Shown here in pieces: positions 1 through 8,109 of a stretch of DNA of 38,913 bases. The DNA is from Thioglobus_B sp964566765 (GTDB taxonomy: Bacteria; Pseudomonadota; Gammaproteobacteria; PS1; Pseudothioglobaceae), in the NCBI GenBank assembly GCA_964566765.1, contig CAZMJI010000003.1, forward strand, positions 1-38,913. The letters are read 5' to 3'. The position numbers and the translations under genes were made by a program. The notes below the pieces were generated by a model. The model was not told the DNA's origin. It did not search any database and worked only from the letters and a program-made list of their open reading frames with translations. How positions within the stretch are numbered: the first letter of the stretch is position 1; every line of letters begins with the position of its first letter.

Positions 1-465
1 ATTATTTGGGTCTAATTTGTCCGCTGGCACCGGGGTATTGAGCCACTCATCAGCCTCGTCAATATCAACGATTTGACCCTGGCCATCAACCATCTCAATG
101 TCGTTATCATTCCAGCCTTTAATGCCCAGCTTAAGTGAACGCACACGCTCAAAGCCAAGCAGTTGCATACTTTGTGCTGCCAGTACGCTGCGATTGCCTG
201 AACGGCAGATCACCACGATGTCTTGATCTCTGGCGCCAGCCAGTGCTGGCACAGTGTCATCATAGTTCCAACAACAAGCGCCTTCGAGCACGCCTCTAGG
301 CACATGCAGTGAGTCTTTAATGTGCATCATCTCGAACTCCGCCGGCTCTCTAATATCCAATAGGAGTGGTGGCTGATCACCGGCCAACTCTTCTTCCAAA
401 TCCCAAGGCATGACCTCGCCCACTGTAGTGAGTGCATCCGCGACTAATTGTTGATATCCGTCCAT
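1..465 (-). CDS. Rhodanese-like domain protein (C-terminus beyond window)
   Basis: The frame is open from an ATG at 463-465 to the window edge, giving 155 codons with no stop, so the 3' end is missing. The product begins MDGYQQLVADAL. It contains a rhodanese core: LLLDIREPAEF near residues 38-48, then the active-site loop CRSGNRS near 98-104, in which the cysteine would carry a persulfide. The family moves sulfane sulfur to thiols or cyanide, or acts as a sulfur carrier. There is no signal peptide, so it is probably cytoplasmic. It lies downstream of a NarX/NarL-like two-component pair on the same strand but has a plausible promoter of its own. The fold call is solid; the substrate is unknown. 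Confidence 0.85.
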   Translation of the reverse strand, partial: MDGYQQLVADALTTVGEVMPWDLEEELAGDQPPLLLDIREPAEFEMMHIKDSLHVPRGVLEGACCWNYDDTVPALAGARDQDIVVICRSGNRSVLAAQSMQLLGFERVRSLKLGIKGWNDNDIEMVDGQGQIVDIDEADEWLNTPVPADKLDPNN

Positions 466-479
466 GATTAATAATTGTT

Positions 480-508
480 GTTATATATAACTATATAGAA
501 AGTGAAAA
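480..508 (-). promoter_or_regulatory. Candidate promoter of the rhodanese gene
   Basis: Read on the minus strand, TTTTCA (503-508) and TATAAC (480-485) are separated by exactly 17 bp. The -10 lies inside the perfect palindrome GTTATATATAAC (480-491), and CTATATAG (491-498) follows. The predicted transcript start is only about 7-8 nt from the ATG, so the leader would be very short and no Shine-Dalgarno is visible. This rests on motif matches only. Confidence 0.4.
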
Positions 509-514
509 ATAACG

Positions 515-559
515 CTATTTACAATAGCCTTTTGTTAGCACTATTTACAATAGCCTTTT
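515..559. repeat. Partial tandem duplication of the 3' end of the response-regulator gene
   Basis: A 19-bp stretch (ctatttacaatagcctttt) occurs exactly at 515-533 and again at 541-559, with a 26-bp period. The right copy encodes the last residues (KGYCK) and stop codon of the response regulator; the left copy lies just past the stop. Each copy contains the dyad CTATT-TAC-AATAG. It could be a slippage duplication or a pair of binding sites. Confidence 0.8.
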
Positions 560-1170
560 TCAGTCACCATCACCGCCACTTCCACACGAGAAGAGAGTGA
601 GAGTTTTTTAAGAATGGATTTGACGTGCAGTTTAACCGTGCCGTCAGAGATGCCCAGCTCGCGCGCAATGACTTTATTACTATGACCACTGGCCACCTGA
701 CAAGCCACCTCTTGCTCACGCTTGGTGAGATTCTCAAACGAAGACTCTTCTTCCGACAATTCGTTTTTCAGCACCTTGGCCAGCACATAGGTCATATCCT
801 GCGCCACCACAATCGAGCCGCGCATGGCGTCTTCTAGCGCTTCAACCAACTCATCGGGATCCATGTCTTTAAGCAAGTAACCCTGGGCGCCGTGTTTGAG
901 ACAATTGCGCAGATCAGCTTCTTCGGTACTGGTGGTTAGCATCACAATCGGCGTTCTCACACCTTTGGCTTTCAGTGCTTGCAACACCTCGAGACCCGAC
1001 ATCTGCGGCATGCGCAGATCCAATAGAATAATATCCAGCGCCAAGGTTGGAATTTCATCCAGGCCCTCTTGTGCTGAGGCGCAAGCCGTGGCTTCAATGC
1101 CTTGCGACTCTAATAGCGAGACCAAACCATTACGAAATAGGGCATGGTCGTCAATAATATAGATCTTCAT
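541..1170 (-). CDS. NarL/FixJ-family response regulator
   Basis: This 209-aa protein has the full NarL architecture. The receiver domain (about 1-120) has the acidic pair D7/D8, phospho-acceptor D51 in ILLDLRMPQMSG, T79/T80 and K101. A LuxR-type helix-turn-helix (about 147-203) carries LTKREQEVACQVASG and the recognition segment GTVKLHVKSILKKL. It should be phosphorylated by the kinase encoded just upstream, whose stop overlaps this start by 4 bp (1167-1170), and then bind DNA to control transcription. Homologues include NarL, NarP and NreC. The target genes cannot be read from this window. A 19-bp copy of the gene's 3' end lies immediately downstream. Confidence 0.93.
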   Translation of the reverse strand: MKIYIIDDHALFRNGLVSLLESQGIEATACASAQEGLDEIPTLALDIILLDLRMPQMSGLEVLQALKAKGVRTPIVMLTTSTEEADLRNCLKHGAQGYLLKDMDPDELVEALEDAMRGSIVVAQDMTYVLAKVLKNELSEEESSFENLTKREQEVACQVASGHSNKVIARELGISDGTVKLHVKSILKKLSLSSRVEVAVMVTEKGYCK

Positions 1171-2660
1171 GAGGCACTCTTCGGTTGGTCAAAGTTGACA
1201 ATAATACGCGTTCCTTCTTCCTTTTCCGATTCAATTTCAATACTGGCGCCAATTCTTGAGGCGCGTTCTTTCATAATGTTCATGCCAATATTATTCCCCA
1301 TTACTTCGGCAGCATTCTCATTCTTTTCAAAACCCACGCCATCATCTTCAATCAATAGCTGTAACTCAGGGTTGGCTGAGAGCAAAATGCGCACATTGCG
1401 CGCCTTGGCATGTTTACGAATGTTGGTCAGCGCCTCTTGAGTAATGCGCATCACTTGCATCTCCGCCTCCGGCGAGAGCGTAATCTTGCCCTCTACCTGC
1501 AGATAGGTGGCAATACCCTCTTCGTTGTGGAAGCGATTCGCCAGGTTTTCCAGCGACGCTTTGATGCCTTTGGGATCCAGTGGCATACGGAAATTACTCA
1601 TCAATGCTCTGAGCTCACGATTGGCTTGCGAGATGTGCGTCTGCAAGCTCTCCAACTTGGCACTCACATCGGCAGAGTTACCATCCTTGATTTGATCACC
1701 CAGCACTTTAATTTGTAGCTTGAGGCTGTAGATGGTCTGCGCCAAAGAATCATGGATCTCTTGTGATAAGAATAAGCGCTCTTGCGAGAGTTCCATGCGT
1801 TTGCTTTGTTCATCCAGTCTGGCCTTGTCCAGTGCCATGGCAATATTGTCAGCAATTGACTCTAGTAGCGCGCGCTCATCAAACGCCAAAGACGGTTCTT
1901 CGTCGAAAAATAGATTGAACACACCCTGGGTCTTGCCGCGATATCTCAGCGGGATAAAGATCGTACCCACCTTGGCCTGCTGGCTTGGGCCCTTGCCAAT
2001 ACAGCGGGCGCAAGAATGCACACTAAATTGCACACCGGCATCTTGCGCCATTGACACTTCACCGCAAAAACAATCACTATTGAGCACCTGCGTCTCTTGA
2101 CCATCCTCTTCAACCAGACCTTGTGCGGCCACTAGGTGTAACTCGCCATCGTCCTGCAAGGCTCTTACTGTACCTGAACAAGCGCCGGTCATATTCACAA
2201 ACATTTCCAAAAAACTCGAGAACAGTTCATCGGTCGAGTGAATCTTGTTCAGCTTGGAGGAAACGCCATACAGGGTCTCCAATGATGCTGACTTTTTACT
2301 CAGGCGCTGAATTTGTTTGTTCAGAATGCTTTCCATGTCATCATACAGATGCTGGTTTTCGTCAATTAAGTGGTTAATGGCACTGGCCACTGGCTGGAAG
2401 GTGGTTTTGTAGGTCGCATCCAGGCGCGCACTTTGGTCGTGTCGATAGTCTTCAACCCAGTGTTGCAGATCGCTAAAAGGTTGTAAGAAGTCTTTACGGA
2501 TGGATAAATACAAGCCCAAAAAGATCAGCAAAATCAGGATGCTCAGCAACACATCTGAGCCATTGGGCTCGTGATAAACACTGACCAATGCTGAAAACAA
2601 CAAAGGCGAGAGCGCGATGGTGATCACCAAGTAAGTATAGAATTTTGCCTTAATACTCAT
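1167..2660 (-). CDS. NarX/NarQ-like sensor histidine kinase without a periplasmic sensor domain
   Basis: This 497-aa kinase has two N-terminal membrane helices (about 9-28 and 36-54) separated by only about eight residues, so the nitrate-binding periplasmic domain of NarX/NarQ is absent. A HAMP-like linker (about 55-110) and a GAF-like domain (about 130-280) follow. The GAF region contains cysteines C197, C199, C217 and C220, recalling the cysteine cluster in the NarX/NarQ central module. The kinase core is HisKA_3 with H303 in EIHDSLAQ, then a HATPase with N413, DDGVGF (439-444) and GNNIGM (455-460). It overlaps the regulator gene by 4 bp and starts 15 bp after mnmE. The signal is probably cytoplasmic or redox-related, by inference. 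Confidence 0.9.
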   Translation of the reverse strand: MSIKAKFYTYLVITIALSPLLFSALVSVYHEPNGSDVLLSILILLIFLGLYLSIRKDFLQPFSDLQHWVEDYRHDQSARLDATYKTTFQPVASAINHLIDENQHLYDDMESILNKQIQRLSKKSASLETLYGVSSKLNKIHSTDELFSSFLEMFVNMTGACSGTVRALQDDGELHLVAAQGLVEEDGQETQVLNSDCFCGEVSMAQDAGVQFSVHSCARCIGKGPSQQAKVGTIFIPLRYRGKTQGVFNLFFDEEPSLAFDERALLESIADNIAMALDKARLDEQSKRMELSQERLFLSQEIHDSLAQTIYSLKLQIKVLGDQIKDGNSADVSAKLESLQTHISQANRELRALMSNFRMPLDPKGIKASLENLANRFHNEEGIATYLQVEGKITLSPEAEMQVMRITQEALTNIRKHAKARNVRILLSANPELQLLIEDDGVGFEKNENAAEVMGNNIGMNIMKERASRIGASIEIESEKEEGTRIIVNFDQPKSAS

Positions 2661-2675
2661 AGCGGCTATCTTAGA

Positions 2676-4013
2676 TCATTTACCAATACAAAACGAAGAG
2701 AATATCTCGCCCAACAAATCATCGGAGCTGAACTCACCAGTAATCGAGCCCATCCACTGCCCGGCTTGTTTTAAGTCTTCTGCCATCAGCTCAGCCGAAC
2801 CAGCACTAAGTTGCACCAATGCATTGGCGACCGAGTCCAGCGCCATCTGCAGCGCCTGGACATGACGTTCCCTCGCCAAATGCACGCCTTCGCCCACTTC
2901 GTCTAAGCCTGCCATCTCAGACAGACGTTGGCGCAAGGCATCTATCCCTTGGCCAGACTTGGCACATAGGTTAATCTGCGTTGGTTCGTGAGCCTCAAGT
3001 GTGGGGGCTTCACCGGTTAAATCAATCTTGTTTTTAATCACCAATAGCGGCTTTTGCTCGAGGTCTGCCGGCAAGATGCTTGGGTCGGGCTCACCCTCCT
3101 GTGCATCAAACACCAACAGCACCAAATCGGCTTTTTGGATTTCGCTATGAGCCCGGCGAATGCCTTCTTGCTCTACTTTATCGTCACTCTGGTGCAGGCC
3201 TGCGGTATCAATGATATTAAGCGGCATACCGTTGATATGAATGGTTTCTTTTAACACATCGCGCGTGGTACCTGCGATGTCGGTCACAATCGCACTATCG
3301 TCTTGCGTTAAGGCATTGAGTAGCGAAGACTTACCCGCATTGGGCTTACCTGCAATGGCCACATTCAGCCCTTCTCTTAGCACCACGCCTTGCTTGCTGG
3401 CAATTAGAATACGCTGGATGTCATCATGGATTTGCTGGGTTTTGGACTGGACCTGTTCCACCTCTAAAAAGTCAATCTCTTCATCAGAGAAATCAATGGT
3501 GGCTTCAACAAAGACGCGCAACTCAATCAGTGACTGGGTGAGTTGGTTGACTTGTTTGGAGAATTCGCCCGAGAGTGACCTAAGGGCTGAGCGTGAAGCA
3601 CGCTCTGATGAGGCTTCGATCAGATCTGCCACGGCTTCGGCCTGCACCAAGTCCATCTTGCCATTTAAAAAAGCACGTTTAGAGAACTCGCCCGGCTCGG
3701 CATAAATCGCACCCAGTTGATGGCAAGCCTCTAATAAGGCACGCATCACACTCAAACCACCATGACCTTGGAACTCTAAGACATCCTCGCCAGTAAAAGA
3801 GTGCGGCGCTGGAAAAAACAACGACACACCTTGGTCTAGTAGCTTACCCTCAACGTCAAGAAAATCTCCATAATGTGCGTATCGGGGCTTGGGCTCAAAG
3901 CCCAGCATATGCTTGGCAATCGAACGTGACAGCGGGCCTGACACTCTGACCACACCAATACCACCGCGTCCCATAGCGCTGGCCAGTGCGCAAATTGTTG
4001 TTTGTTTATTCAT
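2676..4013 (-). CDS. mnmE: tRNA uridine-5-carboxymethylaminomethyl modification GTPase MnmE
   Basis: MnmE works with MnmG to modify the wobble uridine (U34) of certain tRNAs, using GTP, a folate and FAD. The start at 4013 (MNKQTTICALAS) gives 445 aa, the usual length; the frame stays open nine codons further upstream, which would run deep into gshA. Visible features are the folate-binding N-terminal domain (about 1-118), P-loop GKPNAGKSS (222-230), DTAGLH (269-274), NKID (328-331), and the C-terminal CIGK whose cysteine is typical of the family. The start overlaps the gshA stop by 8 bp. In many gammaproteobacteria mnmE follows yidC, but here yidC is at the other end of the window. Confidence 0.97.
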   Translation of the reverse strand: MNKQTTICALASAMGRGGIGVVRVSGPLSRSIAKHMLGFEPKPRYAHYGDFLDVEGKLLDQGVSLFFPAPHSFTGEDVLEFQGHGGLSVMRALLEACHQLGAIYAEPGEFSKRAFLNGKMDLVQAEAVADLIEASSERASRSALRSLSGEFSKQVNQLTQSLIELRVFVEATIDFSDEEIDFLEVEQVQSKTQQIHDDIQRILIASKQGVVLREGLNVAIAGKPNAGKSSLLNALTQDDSAIVTDIAGTTRDVLKETIHINGMPLNIIDTAGLHQSDDKVEQEGIRRAHSEIQKADLVLLVFDAQEGEPDPSILPADLEQKPLLVIKNKIDLTGEAPTLEAHEPTQINLCAKSGQGIDALRQRLSEMAGLDEVGEGVHLARERHVQALQMALDSVANALVQLSAGSAELMAEDLKQAGQWMGSITGEFSSDDLLGEIFSSFCIGK

Positions 4014-5562
4014 GGGCAAAATATTGCGCGAGATACTCATCGAAGCTCAGTTTATCACTTTGCTCAATACTCTGTTGCTTCTGACAAGAGATTTTAGCTT
4101 GCTCGTCCAGATAGTCAAAATGCGCTTGATTGACTGATCGGGCGCAGAACTCACGACGATACTGCTTGGCAAAGGTATTGGTGTGGTCAAAAAATCCTTG
4201 GTTATGATTGCGCATGCGCGCCAACGCCACCGCCGAAGGCGTGAGCTCAGGCGTGTCAATGCGCTTGGCAATCTCGCTCACGGCCGCCTGATGCGCTGAC
4301 GTAAACAATTGGGCGCACGCTAGTAAGCGCTGCATTAACTCTCGACCTAAGTCTTGCAAACTCACATCCTCAAAACGATGTCTGAGCATCAATCCGGGTT
4401 TGCGCCCGCTATGGGACACTAACTGGTCATTATTATCAATCTCAAATTGTTCGCGAGTTGAAATTGGCGGCGAGTCTTCAAGTAGGCAAAACAGCAAAAA
4501 CACCTCAATAAAATGCACCTGTGGTTGGTCGATGCCCAGAGGCAGCATGGTGTTGATGTCAATAGAACGCAGCTCAATATAATCAATGCCGCCTGATTTC
4601 AATGCGTCTAACGGCTTCTTGCCCGCCTGAGGTGAGGGTTTTGGTCGAACTGATGCATAGTACTCGTTTTCAATTTGCAGAATGTTGCTATTAAGCTGTT
4701 GGTATTCGCCATCCTTTTTAATGCCCAGCTCAGCATACTGGTCAGACGGGGTTTCAATCGCCGCCTTGAGTGCATGAACATAATGCTCTAAAGAATTATA
4801 GTTGGCCTTAACACCAGCCTCATCCTCAGCCAAGTTTTGATAACCAATGTCTCCCATGCGCAACGAAGTGGCATAAGGTTCGTATAGAGTGGTGTCATTA
4901 AACTCAATCAGTGAATGTTGATGATAGCCATTTAAGAACGACTTACAAACCGCTGGTGAGGCGCCGAATAAATAGGTCATCAGCCAACCATAACGCACCA
5001 CATTACGACTTAGGTGCATGTATTGTTCGTTCTTAAAACTTTGCATATCACGGTCACAGCCCAAGAGCGCTTGGTATTGGCGCCAAAAACTGTCCGCAAA
5101 CGAGTAATTAAAATGAATACCGGCAATGGTTTGCATCACACTACCATAACGATTGGCCAGCCCAACTCGATAGATGGTTTTCATCTTGCCTTGATTGGAA
5201 CTGCCATATTGCGCAATGGGAATGTCGGTCTGTCCACGAATCACACACGGCATCGAGGCCGGCCAAAAGCTTTGGTCCTTAGGTAGATTGGTATACAGAT
5301 AATGCTGAGTGTCGGCCAAAAAATCCAACATAGGCTGGGCGCCTTTTAGCGGCGGGGTTACCAGCTCGATCAGCGATTCAGCAAAATCGGTGGTGATGTG
5401 AGGGTGGGTTAGTGCACAGCCTAAGGCTTTTGGGTGCGATGCTTGCGACAGACCACCTCTACGTGACACGCGCAGACCTTCTTTCTCAAGCCCCATCAGA
5501 CTTTCGCCTAATAAACTGGCATCAGCTTTGAGTGCTTGAATTTTATCTGCCAGACCTACCAT
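4006..5562 (-). CDS. gshA: Glutamate-cysteine ligase
   Basis: GshA joins glutamate and cysteine with ATP in the first, rate-limiting step of cytoplasmic glutathione synthesis. The 518-aa length matches the proteobacterial enzyme. The N-terminus holds the active-site signature GLEKEGLR (about 24-31, with E26 and E28), followed by HPHITTDFAESLIELVTP (about 53-70). Later conserved stretches include YIELRSIDINTMLP and FIEVFLLFCLL. It is the first gene of a minus-strand run with mnmE, the kinase, the regulator and the rhodanese, and is divergent from the Nudix/ThiE gene with 45 bp between starts. No gshB is present here. Confidence 0.96.
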   Translation of the reverse strand: MVGLADKIQALKADASLLGESLMGLEKEGLRVSRRGGLSQASHPKALGCALTHPHITTDFAESLIELVTPPLKGAQPMLDFLADTQHYLYTNLPKDQSFWPASMPCVIRGQTDIPIAQYGSSNQGKMKTIYRVGLANRYGSVMQTIAGIHFNYSFADSFWRQYQALLGCDRDMQSFKNEQYMHLSRNVVRYGWLMTYLFGASPAVCKSFLNGYHQHSLIEFNDTTLYEPYATSLRMGDIGYQNLAEDEAGVKANYNSLEHYVHALKAAIETPSDQYAELGIKKDGEYQQLNSNILQIENEYYASVRPKPSPQAGKKPLDALKSGGIDYIELRSIDINTMLPLGIDQPQVHFIEVFLLFCLLEDSPPISTREQFEIDNNDQLVSHSGRKPGLMLRHRFEDVSLQDLGRELMQRLLACAQLFTSAHQAAVSEIAKRIDTPELTPSAVALARMRNHNQGFFDHTNTFAKQYRREFCARSVNQAHFDYLDEQAKISCQKQQSIEQSDKLSFDEYLAQYFAHE

Positions 5563-5572
5563 AACTGCCCGA

Positions 5573-5581
5573 TGCTAAAAT
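5573..5581 (+). promoter_or_regulatory. Extended -10 promoter for the Nudix/ThiE gene
   Basis: TGCTAAAAT has the TGn extension before a TAAAAT -10 hexamer, 26 bp upstream of the ATG at 5608, in the 45-bp divergent gap from gshA. No good -35 is seen. The same extended form recurs before yaaA, gltB and rpmH. Confidence 0.4.
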
Positions 5582-5607
5582 AGGGCCATTTTACCACCGA
5601 CGCCGTT

Positions 5608-6531
5608 ATGAAAACCGTCAAGGCTGTTGTTGGCATGCTCACTAATGCCAATGATGAAATCTTTATTGCCAAGCGCCAAACCCACCAATTTATGGGTGGC
5701 TACTGGGAGCTGCCTGGTGGCAAGATTGAAGCTGGCGAAACCCCTGAGGCGGCACTGACGCGAGAGCTTTCGGAGGAGTTGGGTATCGAGGTATCTGGCT
5801 GTTCACTACACCAACGCATGCGCCATCAGTATGCTGATCGCTTGGTGGAGTTATTAATTTACCGAGTTGAGCACTATCATGGTGAGCCACAGGGTGCAGA
5901 AGGTCAGGCGGTTGCCTGGTGTCGGCCTGAACGCTTGTTTGACTACCCGCTGCTGCCAACCATGAGTGCCTTTATTCACACCCTCACCTTGCCCAATCAA
6001 TACTGGATCACGCCAGCAGATAACCTGGGCAGTTCCAGTTGGATGGCGCAGCTCGAGCAGCGCCTAGAATCAGGCATAAAACTGATACAACTTCGCAGCA
6101 AAAAACCAGTAAATAACGATATTATTGACGAAGTTATCGACAAATGCCGTCAACATGATGCCAAGATTTTACTTAATCTGCCAGCAAAAGACTTTGACCA
6201 ACACCGAGCTGATGGCTGGCATCTAAGTAGTGCTGAGATGCTCGCACTGAGTGAGCGACCTTGTGCACAAGATCAGTTATTGGGCGCTTCAACCCACAAC
6301 TTAGAACAAGCACTTAAAGCCCAGGCGTTGGGCGTAGACTTTGTGGTGATCTCACCTGTAAAGCCTACCATTAGCCATCCAGAAGCCGTACCCATTGGCT
6401 GGGAAGCAGCTCAGCAAGTGGCGAGTCAACTCAATATTCCCGTGTATTTTCTGGGTGGCCTCTGTGCGCAAGACTTGGACCAAGCCCAATCTTGTGGCGC
6501 CCAAGGCGTGGCCGGCATCAGCCAGCTCTAG
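5608..6531 (+). CDS. Nudix hydrolase (MutT-like) fused to a ThiE/TenI-like domain
   Basis: This is a 307-aa, two-domain protein. The N-terminal domain (about 1-130) has a full Nudix box: G38, E44, then RELSEELGI (52-60), preceded by GGYWELPGG as in MutT enzymes that hydrolyse 8-oxo-dGTP to limit mutation. The C-terminal domain (about 132-307) is ThiE/TenI-like: LIQLRSKKP, GASTHNLEQA and FLGGL. However, the usual ThiE phosphate-site residues are replaced by SPVKPTISHP, so thiamine phosphate synthase activity is doubtful. The same fusion is known in other gammaproteobacteria. The 3' end overlaps comF by 4 bp, convergently. Confidence 0.92.
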   Translation: MKTVKAVVGMLTNANDEIFIAKRQTHQFMGGYWELPGGKIEAGETPEAALTRELSEELGIEVSGCSLHQRMRHQYADRLVELLIYRVEHYHGEPQGAEGQAVAWCRPERLFDYPLLPTMSAFIHTLTLPNQYWITPADNLGSSSWMAQLEQRLESGIKLIQLRSKKPVNNDIIDEVIDKCRQHDAKILLNLPAKDFDQHRADGWHLSSAEMLALSERPCAQDQLLGASTHNLEQALKAQALGVDFVVISPVKPTISHPEAVPIGWEAAQQVASQLNIPVYFLGGLCAQDLDQAQSCGAQGVAGISQL

Positions 6532-7196
6532 GCACGCGCCACCACCAGGGCGTCACAGCGCTTAACGCCACCTTGCTGCTTTAGGGTTTTGGCCAGCTCA
6601 TTCAGACTGGCACCTGTGGTCATCACATCATCAACCAACAACACATTTTGATAGGCCACTGGCTGGGCAGAAAACGCACCCTTGATCTCACTATGGCGCT
6701 GATGCGTGCTCAACAACGATAAGGCTTGCGTCGGTTTGCTGCGCACCACACAACGGCTGTCAATGGGTATGCCATAGCGCTTAATCACCCGCAACAATTC
6801 CAGTCCTTGGTGATAGCCTCTTTGTTTGAGTCTGTCTGGATGCAGCGGCATGGGGATAATAACGTCGTAGTGCGGTTCAATGCGCTCGAATACGTCCACC
6901 AAACGCTCGGCAAAATAGCGCCCAATACACAACTCTCCAGCAAATTTAAAGCGTTTGATCAGTTGCGCACAAGTGGAGTTGTAGTCATACAGCGCATAAG
7001 TGCGAGAAAAATGCGGCGCTTGAGTGAGGCAATGGGCACAAAAATCACACGCCGAGTCTAACTTCAGTGCACAGCAACGACAGCGCTGGGTGTGGCTACT
7101 TAACTGTTGCTGACAATCAGCACATAGACAAAAATCGGCTGGCGCCTGGCATAAAACGCAACTTTGTTTTAGCGCTAATCGCGCGTAAATACCCAT
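6528..7196 (-). CDS. comF: ComF-family phosphoribosyltransferase-like protein
   Basis: This 222-aa protein matches ComF/GntX, needed for natural DNA uptake in competent bacteria. The N-terminal zinc-ribbon region has a dense series of cysteines (C13, C16, C23, C25, C28, C39, C41, C42, C50, C53, C56). The C-terminal phosphoribosyltransferase domain has IIPMPLHPDRLKQRGYHQ (about 113-130) and the PRPP-binding loop VLLVDDVMTTGAS (about 185-197). It overlaps the yaaA 3' end by about 22 bp, so the two are probably co-transcribed. dprA, another uptake gene, is also in this window, but no uptake pilus genes are visible. Confidence 0.92.
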   Translation of the reverse strand: MGIYARLALKQSCVLCQAPADFCLCADCQQQLSSHTQRCRCCALKLDSACDFCAHCLTQAPHFSRTYALYDYNSTCAQLIKRFKFAGELCIGRYFAERLVDVFERIEPHYDVIIPMPLHPDRLKQRGYHQGLELLRVIKRYGIPIDSRCVVRSKPTQALSLLSTHQRHSEIKGAFSAQPVAYQNVLLVDDVMTTGASLNELAKTLKQQGGVKRCDALVVARA

Positions 7197-7927
7197 GTGC
7201 TGTCGCTTGAGAGCGACGGGTTAAAGACATAACCCTCAGTGCTAAAGCCTTTCAACTGCTCAGGATTCTCAAGACGGTTATCAATCAAATAACGCACCAT
7301 CAAGCCTCTGGCACGCTTGGCATGAATGCCAATCACCTTATATTGACCGTTTTTATTTTCTTTAAAAGCAATATCCAGAATTCGAGCGTTCAGCGCCTTT
7401 TTGTCGATGCCTTTAAAATACTCATTAGAGGCCAGGTTCACCAACACCTCAGACTCATCCTCGTTCAGTACTTGGGAGATTTGATCACCCCAGAATTTAT
7501 ACAGATTGGCCCCCTTGGCATTGGCCAACTTAGTGCCCATTTCCAAACGATAGGGCTGGATCAAATCCAGCGGACGAATCACCCCATACAGTCCTGAGAG
7601 CATGCGCACATGCTGTTGTGCAAAGGTCAGGTCATCGGTTGACAACGTCGGCGCATCAATGCCGTTATACACATCACCCTTAAAGGCCAAGATGGCTTGC
7701 TTGGCATTGTCCAGGGTAAATTCCTCACTAAAGTGTTGAAAGCGCTCAAAGTTTAGCGTTGACAACTTATCACTAATAGACATCAGCTCGCCCAGTTGTT
7801 GGGCAGAGTATTGCTTAAGTATCTCAACCAAAGACAAGGTTTGTTGCGCCTGGCGTGTATGCGTAAACTCGCGCACCGCGCTAGGCTCAAAGTCTTGGGT
7901 TTTTGAAGGCGAGATAACAGCTAACAT
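7175..7927 (-). CDS. yaaA: YaaA family protein (peroxide stress / DUF328)
   Basis: YaaA lowers intracellular free iron and protects DNA during peroxide stress in E. coli; its biochemistry is not fully settled. The start at 7927 (MLAVISPSKTQDF) gives 250 aa, matching the family. The frame is open for 78 codons upstream, but that part has no family similarity and would cover the yaaA-gltB promoter region. Conserved segments are SPSKTQDF, FKGDVYNGIDAPTL, VRMLSGLYGVIRPLD, YRLEMGTKL, VNLASNEYFK and HAKRARGLMVRYLI. It is divergent from gltB and precedes comF on the minus strand. Confidence 0.95.
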   Translation of the reverse strand: MLAVISPSKTQDFEPSAVREFTHTRQAQQTLSLVEILKQYSAQQLGELMSISDKLSTLNFERFQHFSEEFTLDNAKQAILAFKGDVYNGIDAPTLSTDDLTFAQQHVRMLSGLYGVIRPLDLIQPYRLEMGTKLANAKGANLYKFWGDQISQVLNEDESEVLVNLASNEYFKGIDKKALNARILDIAFKENKNGQYKVIGIHAKRARGLMVRYLIDNRLENPEQLKGFSTEGYVFNPSLSSDSTWVFTRD

Positions 7928-7958
7928 GGCGGTATTAAGGTCAATCAATAAAAGGCTT

Positions 7959-7967
7959 ATTCTACCA
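7959..7967 (-). promoter_or_regulatory. Extended -10 promoter for yaaA
   Basis: On the minus strand this reads TGGTAGAAT: a TGn extension and -10 hexamer TAGAAT, 31 bp before the yaaA ATG. No convincing -35 is seen. Confidence 0.4.
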
Positions 7968-8028
7968 TTCGCACCTGGTGAAAAACATGTTAAGAATGTG
8001 TATTTGGCCGGTCGAAAGTGCTGATTTA

Positions 8029-8037
8029 TGTTATAAT
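8029..8037 (+). promoter_or_regulatory. Extended -10 promoter for gltB
   Basis: TGTTATAAT is a consensus extended -10, 72 bp upstream of the gltB ATG. No -35 at correct spacing is clear. The leader that follows (8038-8109) holds a T-run and two CAAAAGC elements (gcaaaagcgctgacaaaagc), but I recognise no known riboswitch. The 182-bp yaaA-gltB gap holds only these divergent promoters as far as I can see. Confidence 0.55.
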
Positions 8038-8109
8038 TGGGCGATTTTTTTGATTTAAATTTTGTCCAGCAAAAGCGCTGACAAAAGCCTTTAAGTAACC
8101 GTATTAGAA

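Noticed and set aside
8004..8022. Possible sigma-54 promoter before gltB (TTGGCC...GTGCT)
   Set aside because: The GG and GC elements are 14 bp apart rather than the required 12.
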